Below the pieces are notes generated by a model. That model saw nothing but the letters and a program-made list of their open reading frames with translations, was not told where the DNA came from and made no database searches. Positions 9,537 to 19,284 of a DNA stretch of 49,983 nucleotides are shown here, one piece after another; position 1 is the stretch's first letter; each line of letters starts with the position of its first letter. This stretch comes from Oscillospiraceae bacterium (GTDB taxonomy: Bacteria; Bacillota; Clostridia; Oscillospirales; CAG-272): contig SVQV01000003.1 in the NCBI GenBank assembly GCA_015065175.1, forward strand, positions 1-49,983, read 5' to 3'. A program made the translations under genes and the position numbers.

Positions 9537-10477
9537 TTCTGCTCGGATTGAGCGTTGCTTTCATTTCCGTCAATATCAATGTGGAGCTGCTCGGCTTCGG
9601 GTTGGAAGGCTGCTTCCTCTTCCTTTTTTGTGTCATAGGATTTCTTGAAGAAGGAAATAAGACTCCGGGCGTTTTTCGAATTAAGCGAATATACCGAGAA
9701 AATTCTTGAGATTATATAGAGCGAGAATGCGAAGACAAGGAAGTATGATGCTATATTTCCGTAGGTGACCGACTCCGCTTTGGGCATATATATAATAAGT
9801 GGAAGGGAATCGGCAAGAGTCAGTACAAAAGCGTTGAGTCCCACAAAGGTATAAAGTCCCCACAAGACACGGTTGAGTGTGATCCTGCATTCACCCAATG
9901 AAAAGAACGTAATAAATATTGCGGATATCTGATGCAGTATTTGGACAGGGCTGTTCATATACATAGTGTTATCGAAGTAGAAGCTGAACGCGAGCGCGCA
10001 ACCGAGAAGTACAGGGAAGAATGAAAGCGCCGAATAGGTCTCGCTCTTTATATTCGCATTACAGATGCGCAGTACATAATAAGGAACGGAAAGCAGAGCA
10101 AATAAAGCCGATAAGAGGGAAAAAATGAAGGCTGCGCCCACTTTCTCAGAGCCGAAGGTCTCGATCAAAACGAAAACAGAAAACAGAACAAGAACAACCG
10201 ATAAGAAGGACGCGGAGAATACTGTCGGCAGGTCGGTGTACACGGTGCGCAGAGTCTTTTCTTTCATTATAAATATACACGGAGTGATGAAGAAAACAGC
10301 AGATGTGACTATCAGAGCGCCAAATGCAGTGTTAAGCGCAGAGTCGGGCGCAAAGTGTCCGAGTGCGGGGTCGTACTCCGAAAAGAGCAGATATGTGCGG
10401 ATAACGGCTGCGGCTATCGCGGAGAGAATAGAAAGGATAAGCGATACCGAGTAGGAAATTCTTGTTTTTTTGAGCAT
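9533..10477 (-). CDS. Polytopic membrane protein of unknown function
   Basis: 314 aa with multiple hydrophobic helices and an acidic hydrophilic C-terminus; stop overlaps the polA start (ATGA). Confidence 0.75.
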   Translation of the reverse strand: MLKKTRISYSVSLILSILSAIAAAVIRTYLLFSEYDPALGHFAPDSALNTAFGALIVTSAVFFITPCIFIMKEKTLRTVYTDLPTVFSASFLSVVLVLFSVFVLIETFGSEKVGAAFIFSLLSALFALLSVPYYVLRICNANIKSETYSALSFFPVLLGCALAFSFYFDNTMYMNSPVQILHQISAIFITFFSLGECRITLNRVLWGLYTFVGLNAFVLTLADSLPLIIYMPKAESVTYGNIASYFLVFAFSLYIISRIFSVYSLNSKNARSLISFFKKSYDTKKEEEAAFQPEAEQLHIDIDGNESNAQSEQK

Positions 10478-10738
10478 AATTTTGTACCTCTGTTAGAATT
10501 TTGGGGTAAAAGCCAAATAATATTTTTAAAAGCATAAATAATATATAATATTGTAACTCTAAAATATTAATAAAATGTATACAACAGCAGAGTTTTGAGA
10601 AAAAGAGCAGAAAATAATGAGAAAAAAAGGGGTAAATATTACCCCAAAGGGGTTTGTTTGTGCAACTTGCACAAAAAATGAGCGAAAATTTCTACAAAAT
10701 TCTTTTAAAATTATACCTAACTTTTTTTGCAAAAACTA

Positions 10739-10767
10739 TTGCTATTTTAGCAAAAATAGTTTATAAT
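10739..10767 (+). promoter_or_regulatory. Promoter of the S10-spc-alpha operon: TTGCTA-17-TATAAT
   Basis: -35 TTGCTA 10739-10744, 17 bp spacer, -10 TATAAT 10762-10767. Confidence 0.7.
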
Positions 10768-10773
10768 GGTTGA

Positions 10774-11006
10774 GTATGATATGCGATGAAGCGAGAGGTT
10801 GCCGCAAAATGCGGGTAATTTTCGCGGAGTATGTCCGATTAACCGGGCGAAAGGAAATCATTTTGCTTGTGAAAACAGGCATAACTGTGCTTATTCCCGG
10901 ATTGAACTGCAAGACAGGCAATCCGGTTTTTGTAAGGAAGCGTTAGAAACGCTCGGCACAGTGTGAACCTAAAAAGCCCTCGAAATTTAAAAAGGAGGCA
11001 AAAACA
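10774..11006 (+). ncRNA. Structured 5' leader of the S10 operon (candidate r-protein autoregulatory leader/attenuator)
   Basis: Hairpins CCGCA/TGCGG, CCGGATTG/CAATCCGG + T5, AGCGTT/AACGCT, enclosed by long-range ACTGTGC/GCACAGT; resembles from memory the GCGAGAGGTTGC...GCGGAGTATGTCCGATTAA leader seen before rpsJ in Firmicutes. Confidence 0.6.
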
Positions 11007-11318
11007 ATGGCAGACAAACAGAAGATCAGAGTGAGACTCAAGAGCTACGATCACACCTTAGTGGACACAGCCGCTGAAAAGGTTGTTGAGATAGCTAAGA
11101 GAAACGGCAGCGCCGTTTCAGGTCCTATACCGCTCCCCACCGAGAAGGAGATCGTTACAATTCTTCGTGCGGTGCATAAGTACAAGGACAGCCGTGAGCA
11201 GTTCGAAATGCGCACACACAAGAGACTCATTGATATCATCAATCCTCAGCAGAAGACTATTGAAGCTCTTATGAGTGTTGAGCTCCCTGCTGGCGTTGAT
11301 ATCGAGATCAAGGCGTAA
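11007..11318 (+). CDS. rpsJ: 30S ribosomal protein S10
   Basis: [23 protein letters not shown]...[39 protein letters not shown]. Confidence 0.98.
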   Translation: MADKQKIRVRLKSYDHTLVDTAAEKVVEIAKRNGSAVSGPIPLPTEKEIVTILRAVHKYKDSREQFEMRTHKRLIDIINPQQKTIEALMSVELPAGVDIEIKA

Positions 11319-11420
11319 ATCCCACATTATTTATTTAGTAACCACACGTGGTCATGTTGGCATTAACCGCACGAGAGTGCAGAAATCCAAAAATGTCAAC
11401 CAATAACTATGGAGGAAAAA

Positions 11421-12050
11421 ATGAAAAAAGGTATTATCGGAAGAAAGCTGGGCATGACTCAGATTTTCGATGAAATCGGCAATGTAATTCCTGTTACATT
11501 GATTGAAGCAGGCCCCTGCGCCGTAGCTCAGAAGAAGACTGTTGAAACAGACGGCTACAACGCGCTTCAGCTTGCGTTCCAGGATGACAAGGAGAAGCAC
11601 CAGACAAAGGCGCAACTCGGTCATTTCAAAAAAGCGGGCATTTCCCCGAAGAGACATTTGAAGGAGTTCCGTCTCGAAGACATCAGCGCTGTAAACGTAG
11701 GTGATGTTATATCGGTCGATACCTTCGCCGCAGGCGAGAAGGTCGACATTACAGGTATAACCAAGGGCCGCGGATATACAGGTTGTGTAAAGAGATGGGG
11801 ACATCACATTCTGAGAATAACTCACGGTACAGGCCCTATCCACCGTCAGCCCGGTTCTATGGGTGTTATCGACCCTGCGAGAATCTTCAAGAACAAGAAG
11901 ATGCCCGGTCAGTACGGTAATGAGCAGGTTACAATCTTGAACCTGAACGTTGTTAAAATCGACGCAGAAAAGAACCTTATCGCAGTAAAGGGTGCGGTTC
12001 CCGGCGCAAAGGGCGGCATCGTATTCATTCGCGATTCGGTTAAAGCATAA
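11421..12050 (+). CDS. rplC: 50S ribosomal protein L3
   Basis: MKKGIIGRKLGMTQIF; ATG at 11421 preceded by GGAGG (the upstream ATG at 11409 overlaps the SD). Confidence 0.97.
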   Translation: MKKGIIGRKLGMTQIFDEIGNVIPVTLIEAGPCAVAQKKTVETDGYNALQLAFQDDKEKHQTKAQLGHFKKAGISPKRHLKEFRLEDISAVNVGDVISVDTFAAGEKVDITGITKGRGYTGCVKRWGHHILRITHGTGPIHRQPGSMGVIDPARIFKNKKMPGQYGNEQVTILNLNVVKIDAEKNLIAVKGAVPGAKGGIVFIRDSVKA

Positions 12051-12070
12051 CGGAAGGAGGATAACACATA

Positions 12071-12697
12071 ATGCCTAATATGAAAGTTGTTGATATGGCC
12101 GGCAAGGAAGTCGGAGAAATTACACTGTCCGAAAAAGTATTCGGCGCAGACGTAAAGGCTTCTGTCCTCCATGCCGCAGTAAGAGTGTTTTTGATGAATC
12201 AGAGACAGGGAACACAGTCCACTCTTACACGTACCGAGGTTTCCGGCGGCGGTAAAAAGCCTTGGAAGCAGAAGGGTACAGGTAGAGCAAGACAGGGTTC
12301 CACAAGAGCTCCCCAGTGGACACACGGTGGAGTTGCACTCGGTCCGAAGCCCCGCAGCTACCGCATGAGCCTCACACAGAAGACCAAGAGACTTGCACTT
12401 TTCGGTGCTATGTCGTCTAAGGTTGCCGCAGGCGAAATGATAGTTGTAGACGCAATCACTGCCACAGAATACAAGACCAAGACAATGAAGGCTATGCTTG
12501 AAGCTCTTGGCGCTGAAAAGAAGGCTTTGATCGTGCTTCCCGAGGCAGACAAGTTTGTGGTTAAGAGCTGCGATAACATTCCCGGCGTAAAGACCACCGT
12601 ATACAATGCTATAAACGTATACGACATCCTGAACTGCGACAAGTTCATTGTAGCTAAGAGCGCAGTTGAGAAAATCGAGGAGGTATATGCGAAATGA
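12071..12697 (+). CDS. rplD: 50S ribosomal protein L4
   Basis: Position plus TEVSGGGKKPWKQKGTGRARQGSTRAPQWTHGGVALGPKPRSY. Confidence 0.97.
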   Translation: MPNMKVVDMAGKEVGEITLSEKVFGADVKASVLHAAVRVFLMNQRQGTQSTLTRTEVSGGGKKPWKQKGTGRARQGSTRAPQWTHGGVALGPKPRSYRMSLTQKTKRLALFGAMSSKVAAGEMIVVDAITATEYKTKTMKAMLEALGAEKKALIVLPEADKFVVKSCDNIPGVKTTVYNAINVYDILNCDKFIVAKSAVEKIEEVYAK

Positions 12698-12987
12698 AGG
12701 CTATCGAAAATATCATAATTAAGCCTATCATCACCGAGAAGAGCATGAGCGGCTTGCAGGACAAGCGCTACACATTCGAGGTAATGAAGAGCGCAACAAA
12801 GCCCGAAATTGCAGCGGCAGTTGAGGCTATGTTTGATGTTGAAGTGCTCGACGTAAATACCATCAACATGAAAAAGAAGCCGAAGAGACTCGGCGCTCAT
12901 ATGGGTTACACCGGTGAGTGGAAAAAAGCAATTGTAACATTAAAACCCGAATCAAAGACCATTGCGTTCTTTGACAGTATGAATTAA
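12694..12987 (+). CDS. rplW: 50S ribosomal protein L23
   Basis: IIIKPIITEKSM...YTFEVMKSATKPEIAAAVEAMFDVEV; overlaps rplD stop. Confidence 0.97.
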   Translation: MKAIENIIIKPIITEKSMSGLQDKRYTFEVMKSATKPEIAAAVEAMFDVEVLDVNTINMKKKPKRLGAHMGYTGEWKKAIVTLKPESKTIAFFDSMN

Positions 12988-13006
12988 GTTGGGAGGATAA
13001 GAAAGA

Positions 13007-13837
13007 ATGCCTACCATGAAGTATAAGCCGACTACACCGTCCCGCAGACATATGCAGGCTCCTTCATTCGACGAAGTAACAAAGTTTACTCCCGAGAAGA
13101 GCTTGATTGAAATCAAGAAGAAAAAAGCAGGACGCAACAGCTACGGCAAAATAACAGTTCGTCACCAGGGTGGCGGAAACAAACAGAAATACAGAATTAT
13201 CGACTTCAAGCGTCAGACAGAGGGACCTGCTACCGTAATCGGTATCGAGTACGACCCTAACAGAACCGCTTACATCGCTCTCGTTCAGTACGAGAACGGC
13301 AAGAAGGCTTATGTTATCGCTCCCGCAGGTCTTAAGGACGGAGACGTCATCTACTCCGGCGCAGATGCCGATATCAAGCCCGGCAACACATTGCCGATAA
13401 GCTCCATTCCTGTAGGTACGTTTATTTACAACATCGAGCTTTATCCCGGTAAGGGTGCTCAGCTCGTACGTTCCGCAGGTACAGCCGCTCAGCTTATGGC
13501 TAAGGAAAACGGTCAGGCTCAGGTAAGACTTCCCTCGGGCGAAGTTCGTATCATCAGACTTGACTGCAAGGCTACAATAGGCCAGATCGGTAATATCGAG
13601 CATGACACAGTTAAGCTCGGTAAAGCAGGTAAGACACGCCACCTCGGCATCCGTCCTACAGTTCGCGGTTCTGTAATGAACCCCTGCGATCACCCTCACG
13701 GTGGTGGTGAAGGACGTTCGCCTATCGGTCGTCCCGGACCTGTTACTCCTTGGGGTAAACCTGCTCTCGGATATAAGACGAGAAACAAAAAGGCGAGAAC
13801 AAACAAGTTCATCGTTAAGCGCAGAAACAGCAAGTAA
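13007..13837 (+). CDS. rplB: 50S ribosomal protein L2
   Basis: [12 protein letters not shown]...[18 protein letters not shown]...[35 protein letters not shown]. Confidence 0.98.
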   Translation: MPTMKYKPTTPSRRHMQAPSFDEVTKFTPEKSLIEIKKKKAGRNSYGKITVRHQGGGNKQKYRIIDFKRQTEGPATVIGIEYDPNRTAYIALVQYENGKKAYVIAPAGLKDGDVIYSGADADIKPGNTLPISSIPVGTFIYNIELYPGKGAQLVRSAGTAAQLMAKENGQAQVRLPSGEVRIIRLDCKATIGQIGNIEHDTVKLGKAGKTRHLGIRPTVRGSVMNPCDHPHGGGEGRSPIGRPGPVTPWGKPALGYKTRNKKARTNKFIVKRRNSK

Positions 13838-13871
13838 TGTCGCTTAGAAATTTGAATAGGAGGCACATGTA

Positions 13872-14153
13872 ATGAGCAGAAGTCAGAAAAAAGCACCTTA
13901 TGTTGAAGAGAAATTGTTCAACAGAGTAGTTGCTATGAATGAAAAGAATGAGAAAAAAGTGCTGAAAACCTGGTCTCGTGCATCTGTCATATTCCCCGAA
14001 TTTGTCGGACATACAATTGCTGTTCATGACGGCAGAAAGCATGTTCCGGTATATGTAACCGAGGATATGGTCGGACACAAGCTTGGCGAGTTCGCACCTA
14101 CCCGTACCTTCAAAGGTCACGCGGGAACAAAAACATCGAACAACGGAAACTAA
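13872..14153 (+). CDS. rpsS: 30S ribosomal protein S19
   Basis: [54 protein letters not shown]. Confidence 0.98.
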   Translation: MSRSQKKAPYVEEKLFNRVVAMNEKNEKKVLKTWSRASVIFPEFVGHTIAVHDGRKHVPVYVTEDMVGHKLGEFAPTRTFKGHAGTKTSNNGN

Positions 14154-14198
14154 TAAATAACGTTAATCGCACAAAATGCGAGAGGAGGCAAAGCCTAA

Positions 14199-14558
14199 AT
14201 GGAAGCAAAGGCACATCTTAAATACGTGAGAATTGCTCCGCGCAAGGTTAAGATCGTTCTCGACCTTATAAGAGGTAAGGATACCGATGTTGCAATGGCT
14301 ATTCTTGAGAATACCCCCAAGAGCGCATCCGAGTACCTTGTAAAGCTCTTGAAGAGCGCAGTAGCAAACGCAGAACACAATTTTAACATGGATGTATCTA
14401 AACTTTATGTATCCGAGTGCTTCGTATGCCCCGGTCCTACACTCAAGAGAGTTATGCCCAGAGCGCAGGGAAGAGCATTCAGAATTCTGAAGAGAACAAG
14501 CCATGTAACCTTAGTGGTTAAAGAAAGAACAGCAAAATCTGAGAAGGAGGTAGGATAA
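14199..14558 (+). CDS. rplV: 50S ribosomal protein L22
   Basis: [19 protein letters not shown]...[29 protein letters not shown]. Confidence 0.97.
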   Translation: MEAKAHLKYVRIAPRKVKIVLDLIRGKDTDVAMAILENTPKSASEYLVKLLKSAVANAEHNFNMDVSKLYVSECFVCPGPTLKRVMPRAQGRAFRILKRTSHVTLVVKERTAKSEKEVG

Positions 14559-14562
14559 GTCA

Positions 14563-15345
14563 ATGGGACAGAAGGTAAATCCCCACGGTTTGCGCGTAGG
14601 CGTAATCAAGAATTGGGATTCAAGATGGTTTGAAAGCGATGAAAACTTCGGCGATACCCTCGTTTCTGACTATGAGATCAGAAAGTACTTGAAGGAAAAG
14701 CTTCAGGGCGCAGGCGTACCTAAGTTTGAGATCGAGCGTGACAGAGCGCGTGTAAGAGTATTCATTCACTGCGCGAAGCCCGGTATGGTTATCGGACGCG
14801 GCGGCGTTGAGATAGAAAAGCTCAAGACCGACCTTGAAAAGATGGTTGGACGCCCTGTTATCGTAAATGTCGTTGAGATTAAGAATCCTGACCTCAACGC
14901 ACAGCTTGTAGCAGAGAGCATCGCGGCACAGCTCGAAAAGAGAACATCCTTCCGCCGCGCAATGAAGCAGGCTATCGGCAGAACAATGCGCCTTGGCGCA
15001 AAGGGTGTTAAGATCTCTTGCGGCGGCCGTCTCGGCGGTGCTGAAATCGCGAGAACTGAGCACTATCATGAAGGAACTATTCCGCTTCAGACACTCAGAG
15101 CCGACATCGAGTACGGTTTCTGGGAAGCAAACACAACCTACGGTAAGATCGGTATAAAGGTATGGATCTACAGAGGAGAGGTTCTCGCGGAGAGCAATTC
15201 CGCAAGAGCTGAGAGAAAGCCCGAGCGTCAGGAAAGACGTCCTCGCCGCGAAGGCGACCGCCGTCAGAATGGCGAGCGCAAATCTCCCCGTAGCTTTAAC
15301 GGTCCCCGCCGTACAGAAAGAAAAGCAGAGGAGGGCGACAAATAA
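14563..15345 (+). CDS. rpsC: 30S ribosomal protein S3 with basic C-terminal tail
   Basis: [22 protein letters not shown]...[14 protein letters not shown]...[36 protein letters not shown]. Confidence 0.98.
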   Translation: MGQKVNPHGLRVGVIKNWDSRWFESDENFGDTLVSDYEIRKYLKEKLQGAGVPKFEIERDRARVRVFIHCAKPGMVIGRGGVEIEKLKTDLEKMVGRPVIVNVVEIKNPDLNAQLVAESIAAQLEKRTSFRRAMKQAIGRTMRLGAKGVKISCGGRLGGAEIARTEHYHEGTIPLQTLRADIEYGFWEANTTYGKIGIKVWIYRGEVLAESNSARAERKPERQERRPRREGDRRQNGERKSPRSFNGPRRTERKAEEGDK

Positions 15346-15773
15346 TGTTAATGCCTAAGAGAGTTAAGTTCAGACGCGTTCAGCGCGGAAGACTTAAGGG
15401 TAAAGCATCTCGCGGCAACGTGCTTAGCAACGGAACATACGGACTTGTTGCGCTCGAACCCGCTTGGATCACAAGTAACCAGATAGAAGCAGCCCGTATC
15501 GCTATGACAAGATATATTCGCCGTGGCGGACAGGTTTGGATCAAGATTTTCCCCGACAAGCCTATCACAGAAAAGCCTGCCGAGACTCGAATGGGTTCCG
15601 GTAAAGGTTCTCCCGAATATTGGGTAGCGGTAGTTAAGCCGGGCAGAATTCTGTTCGAAATGGACGGAATCAGCGAGGAGATTGCAAGAGAGGCTATGCG
15701 TCTTGCTATGCACAAGCTTCCCATCAAGTGCAAGTTCATCTCCAACGCAGAACAGATTACGGAGGAGGAATAA
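15345..15773 (+). CDS. rplP: 50S ribosomal protein L16
   Basis: [23 protein letters not shown]...[40 protein letters not shown]; start may be ATG 15351. Confidence 0.97.
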   Translation: MLMPKRVKFRRVQRGRLKGKASRGNVLSNGTYGLVALEPAWITSNQIEAARIAMTRYIRRGGQVWIKIFPDKPITEKPAETRMGSGKGSPEYWVAVVKPGRILFEMDGISEEIAREAMRLAMHKLPIKCKFISNAEQITEEE

Positions 15774-15776
15774 GCC

Positions 15777-15965
15777 GTGAAGGTTAAGGAATTCAGAGAA
15801 TTATCCACAGAGCAGCTTGAAACAAAGCTGACAGAACTTAAGCGTGAGCTTTTCAATCTTCGTTTCCAGCATGCGATAAATCAGCTTGAAAATCCTCACA
15901 AAATCACAGACGTGAAGCGTGACATTGCTCGTGTAATGACAGTGCTTCATGAGAAGAACGCTTGA
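15777..15965 (+). CDS. rpmC: 50S ribosomal protein L29
   Basis: MKVKEFRELSTEQLETKLTELKRELFNLRFQHAINQLENPHKI; GTG start. Confidence 0.96.
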   Translation: MKVKEFRELSTEQLETKLTELKRELFNLRFQHAINQLENPHKITDVKRDIARVMTVLHEKNA

Positions 15966-15979
15966 GGAGGTAATAAACA

Positions 15980-16240
15980 ATGACCGAAACACGTAACTTG
16001 AGAAAAGTAAGAGTAGGTAAGGTTGTCAGCACAAGAATGGATAAGACCATTGTTGTTGCTGTAGAAGACAACGTTCGTCATGCAAAATACGGTAAGATAA
16101 TTAAGCGTACCGCAAAAATTCATGCACACGATGAAGAAAACCAGTGCGCAGTAGGCGATAAGGTTTCCGTAATGGAGACAAGACCGCTTTCCAAGACAAA
16201 GAGATGGCGCTTGGTTAACATTATCGAAAAGGCAAAATAA
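15980..16240 (+). CDS. rpsQ: 30S ribosomal protein S17
   Basis: [22 protein letters not shown]...[18 protein letters not shown]...[15 protein letters not shown]. Confidence 0.97.
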   Translation: MTETRNLRKVRVGKVVSTRMDKTIVVAVEDNVRHAKYGKIIKRTAKIHAHDEENQCAVGDKVSVMETRPLSKTKRWRLVNIIEKAK

Positions 16241-16301
16241 TAGTTTCACAGAAAGAACAGTAGGTAGGTCAAACGCTTACCGAATAAGGAGGAAACGATA
16301 A

Positions 16302-16670
16302 GTGATTCAGCAACAGACATTAATGAAGGTCGCTGACAACACGGGCGCAAAGGAACTTATGTGTATCAGAGTTCTCGGTGGCTCGGGACGCCGTTATGCT
16401 AATATCGGCGACGTTGTGGTTGCGGCAGTTAAAAAGGCTGCCCCCGGCGGCGTAGTAAAAAAAGGTGAAGTTGTTAAGGCTGTTATCGTCAGAAGCGTAA
16501 AGGGCGTTCGCCGTGCGGACGGTTCTTACCTCAAGTTTGACGAGAATGCGGCAGTTGTTATCAAGGACGACAACACACCCAGAGGAACACGTATTTTTGG
16601 CCCTGTGGCAAGAGAGCTTCGTGATAAGGACTTTACAAAGATCCTTTCACTCGCTCCCGAAGTACTTTAA
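16302..16670 (+). CDS. rplN: 50S ribosomal protein L14
   Basis: [36 protein letters not shown] start with AAGGAGG SD. Confidence 0.98.
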   Translation: MIQQQTLMKVADNTGAKELMCIRVLGGSGRRYANIGDVVVAAVKKAAPGGVVKKGEVVKAVIVRSVKGVRRADGSYLKFDENAAVVIKDDNTPRGTRIFGPVARELRDKDFTKILSLAPEVL

Positions 16671-16686
16671 TCGGAGGTAAACGAAA

Positions 16687-17016
16687 ATGGAAAAGCTTAA
16701 TATTAAAAAAGATGACATTGTCGTTGTACTTTCCGGTGACGACAAGGGCAAACGCGGCAAGGTTCTTGCTGTATCTCCCGAGGAGGGAAAGGTTATTGTC
16801 GAGGGCGTTAACCTCGTCAAGAAGAATGTTAAGGCTCGTAAGCAGGGTGAGGTAAGCAGCCAGATCGACACAGAGAGCGCAATGTACGCTTGTAAGGTTG
16901 AGCTTGTTTGCCCCAAGTGCGACAAGCCCACTCGTTCCAAGGTTGGCTATGAAGCCGGCAAGGACGGTAAGAATGTTAAGGTTCGTCTCTGCACAAAGTG
17001 CGGAGCGAAGATATAA
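16687..17016 (+). CDS. rplX: 50S ribosomal protein L24
   Basis: [37 protein letters not shown]24 C-terminal zinc-ribbon-like CPKCDKPTR...CTKCG. Confidence 0.97.
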   Translation: MEKLNIKKDDIVVVLSGDDKGKRGKVLAVSPEEGKVIVEGVNLVKKNVKARKQGEVSSQIDTESAMYACKVELVCPKCDKPTRSKVGYEAGKDGKNVKVRLCTKCGAKI

Positions 17017-17032
17017 GCGGAGGTAACTGAAT

Positions 17033-17572
17033 ATGTCAAGATTCGCAGAACTTTATAAAAACGAAGTTGCTCCCGCTCTTATGAAGAAGTATGCATACAA
17101 GAGCCCCATGCAGATCCCGAAGTTCGACAAGATAGTAATCAACGTCGGCGCAGGCGATGCTAAGGACAATGCGAAGGTAATCGATTCCATAATTGATGAA
17201 ATTTCTCTTATCGCAGGTCAGAAGGCAGTTCCGACATACGCAAAGAAGTCGGTAGCAAACTTCAAGCTTAGAGCAGGAATGAAGATTGGTGCAAAGGTTA
17301 CGCTTCGTGGCGAGCGTATGTATGAATTTATGGACAGATTCTTCAGCTTTGCGCTCCCCAGAGTTCGTGACTTTAAGGGTATCAACCCCAACGCGTTCGA
17401 CGGTAGAGGTAACTACTCCATCGGTTTGAAGGAGCAGCTCATATTCCCCGAAATCGAGTACGACAAGGTTGAGAAGGTTCGTGGTATGGATATCGTATTC
17501 GTAACCACAGCTAAAACTGATGAAGAAGCAAAAGAGTTGCTCACATTGATGGGCGCACCCTTTGCTAAATAA
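17033..17572 (+). CDS. rplE: 50S ribosomal protein L5
   Basis: [18 protein letters not shown]...[39 protein letters not shown]. Confidence 0.98.
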   Translation: MSRFAELYKNEVAPALMKKYAYKSPMQIPKFDKIVINVGAGDAKDNAKVIDSIIDEISLIAGQKAVPTYAKKSVANFKLRAGMKIGAKVTLRGERMYEFMDRFFSFALPRVRDFKGINPNAFDGRGNYSIGLKEQLIFPEIEYDKVEKVRGMDIVFVTTAKTDEEAKELLTLMGAPFAK

Positions 17573-17586
17573 GGAGGAAGGAAAGA

Positions 17587-17772
17587 ATGGCTAAGAAGTC
17601 AATGGTTTTGAAGCAGCAGGCAGAGCCTAAGTTCTCTACCCGTGCATATAACAGATGCAAGATTTGCGGCAGACCTCACGCCTACCTCCGCAAATACGGA
17701 ATTTGCCGTATCTGCTTCCGTGAGCTTGCTTATAAGGGCGAGATCCCGGGCGTAAAGAAGGCAAGCTGGTAA
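17587..17772 (+). CDS. rpsN: 30S ribosomal protein S14, type Z (zinc-binding)
   Basis: 61 aa with [25 protein letters not shown], four-Cys zinc form. Confidence 0.97.
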   Translation: MAKKSMVLKQQAEPKFSTRAYNRCKICGRPHAYLRKYGICRICFRELAYKGEIPGVKKASW

Positions 17773-17878
17773 TCATCTTCTAATCTATCGGAAGGAAAGC
17801 AAATTGCTTTTACCACCGATCAGCCGCCACATAAAAGTGGCAGCAAGAAAATTAACTTGCATATAGGAGGATAAAATA

Positions 17879-18277
17879 ATGCAAATGTCAGACGTAATTG
17901 CCGACATGCTCACACGTATCAGAAACGCTAACGACGCGAAGCATGATACTGTTGATGTTCCGGCATCCAATTTAAAGAAATCAATCGCCGAAATTCTTCT
18001 CAACGAGGGTTACATCAAGGGTTACCAGATAGTAGAAGACGGCAAACAGGGAATCATCAGAATAGCTCTGAAGTATCTCCCCGGTAAGCAAAAGGTTATT
18101 CACGGTTTGCGCAGAGTTTCCAAACCCGGTCTCCGCATTTATTCCAACTGCGAAGAGCTTCCGAAGGTTATGAACGGCTTGGGCGTTGTAATCGTGTCTA
18201 CCTCTAAAGGTATAATGACAGACAAAGCAGCCAGAAAAGAAAACGTTGGCGGCGAGATTCTCGCATTTGTTTGGTAA
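17879..18277 (+). CDS. rpsH: 30S ribosomal protein S8
   Basis: [46 protein letters not shown]...[22 protein letters not shown]. Confidence 0.98.
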   Translation: MQMSDVIADMLTRIRNANDAKHDTVDVPASNLKKSIAEILLNEGYIKGYQIVEDGKQGIIRIALKYLPGKQKVIHGLRRVSKPGLRIYSNCEELPKVMNGLGVVIVSTSKGIMTDKAARKENVGGEILAFVW

Positions 18278-18294
18278 TTGCGGAGGTAAATGAT

Positions 18295-18846
18295 ATGTCA
18301 AGAATAGGAAGAGCACCTATCACAGTACCCGCAGGAGTTACCGTAACAATCGGTGCGGGAAATGTTGTTACAGTTAAGGGCCCCAAGGGAACTCTTACAA
18401 ACACCTTTAACACCAATATGACTATTGAGCAGAAGGACGGCGTTATCACAGTAGCGCGCCCCAACGATGAGAAGGAGTCCCGCGCTATTCACGGTCTTAC
18501 CCGTACTCTTATCAACAACATGGTCGTAGGTGTTACAGAAGGCTACGCTAAGCAGCTTGAGATCGTCGGTGTTGGTTACAGAGCAGAAATGCAGGGCACT
18601 AAGATCAATATGAACTTGGGTTATTCTCATCCCGTTGTTATTGAACCCGTAGACGGAATCAAGTTTGCGGTTTCTACAAACCAGTCCGGTAACAGCGTAA
18701 TCGATATCACAGGTATCGACAAGCAGGTTGTAGGTCAGGTTGCGGCTGAAATAAGATCCAAGAGACCTCCCGAACCCTACAAGGGCAAGGGTGTTAAGTA
18801 CACCGGTGAAAGAATCCGCCGTAAGGCCGGAAAGACCGGTAAATAA
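18295..18846 (+). CDS. rplF: 50S ribosomal protein L6
   Basis: MSRIGRAPITVPAGVTV...KRPPEPYKGKGVKYTGERIRRKAGKTGK; ATG at 18295 preceded by GCGGAGG. Confidence 0.97.
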   Translation: MSRIGRAPITVPAGVTVTIGAGNVVTVKGPKGTLTNTFNTNMTIEQKDGVITVARPNDEKESRAIHGLTRTLINNMVVGVTEGYAKQLEIVGVGYRAEMQGTKINMNLGYSHPVVIEPVDGIKFAVSTNQSGNSVIDITGIDKQVVGQVAAEIRSKRPPEPYKGKGVKYTGERIRRKAGKTGK

Positions 18847-18864
18847 TGAAAGGAGTGGACAAAA

Positions 18865-19224
18865 ATGGTTAAGAGAACCGATAGCAATAAGCAGCGTCTT
18901 AAGAGACACATCAGAGTCAGAGCTAAGGTTTCGGGTACTGCGGAAAGACCTCGTCTCGCTGTTTATCGTTCAAACGCGAATATCAGCGCACAGATTATTG
19001 ACGATGTTGCAGGCGTGACCCTCGTTTCTGCATCCACCCTTGAAGCATCCTTTGAGGGAATAGGCTCCAACAAAGAGGCTGCCAAGAAGGTTGGCATCAC
19101 TTTGGCAAAGAGAGCACTTGAAAAAGGCATTACCGCAGTTGTATTTGACCGCGGCGGCTATATCTATCACGGACGTGTATCGGAATTGGCTGAAGGCGCT
19201 CGCGAGGGCGGACTTTCATTCTAA
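18865..19224 (+). CDS. rplR: 50S ribosomal protein L18
   Basis: [33 protein letters not shown]...[28 protein letters not shown]. Confidence 0.98.
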   Translation: MVKRTDSNKQRLKRHIRVRAKVSGTAERPRLAVYRSNANISAQIIDDVAGVTLVSASTLEASFEGIGSNKEAAKKVGITLAKRALEKGITAVVFDRGGYIYHGRVSELAEGAREGGLSF

Positions 19225-19284
19225 GTTCCGGTTTGTACACAGTTTCAAAAATAATTTTTGAAAACATTATTAAGGAGAAAAAAC

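Noticed and set aside
10897-10931. Calling the CCGGATTG/CAATCCGG + T5 hairpin a confirmed terminator
   Set aside because: It lies in the leader of an essential operon with a short T-run, so it is reported only as part of a possible attenuator
11352-14120. Long minus-strand ORFs opposite r-protein genes (e.g. 11352..11843, 12358..12900, 13064..13699)
   Set aside because: Mirror ORFs of highly codon-biased ribosomal genes; Cys/Leu/Ser-rich artefact composition
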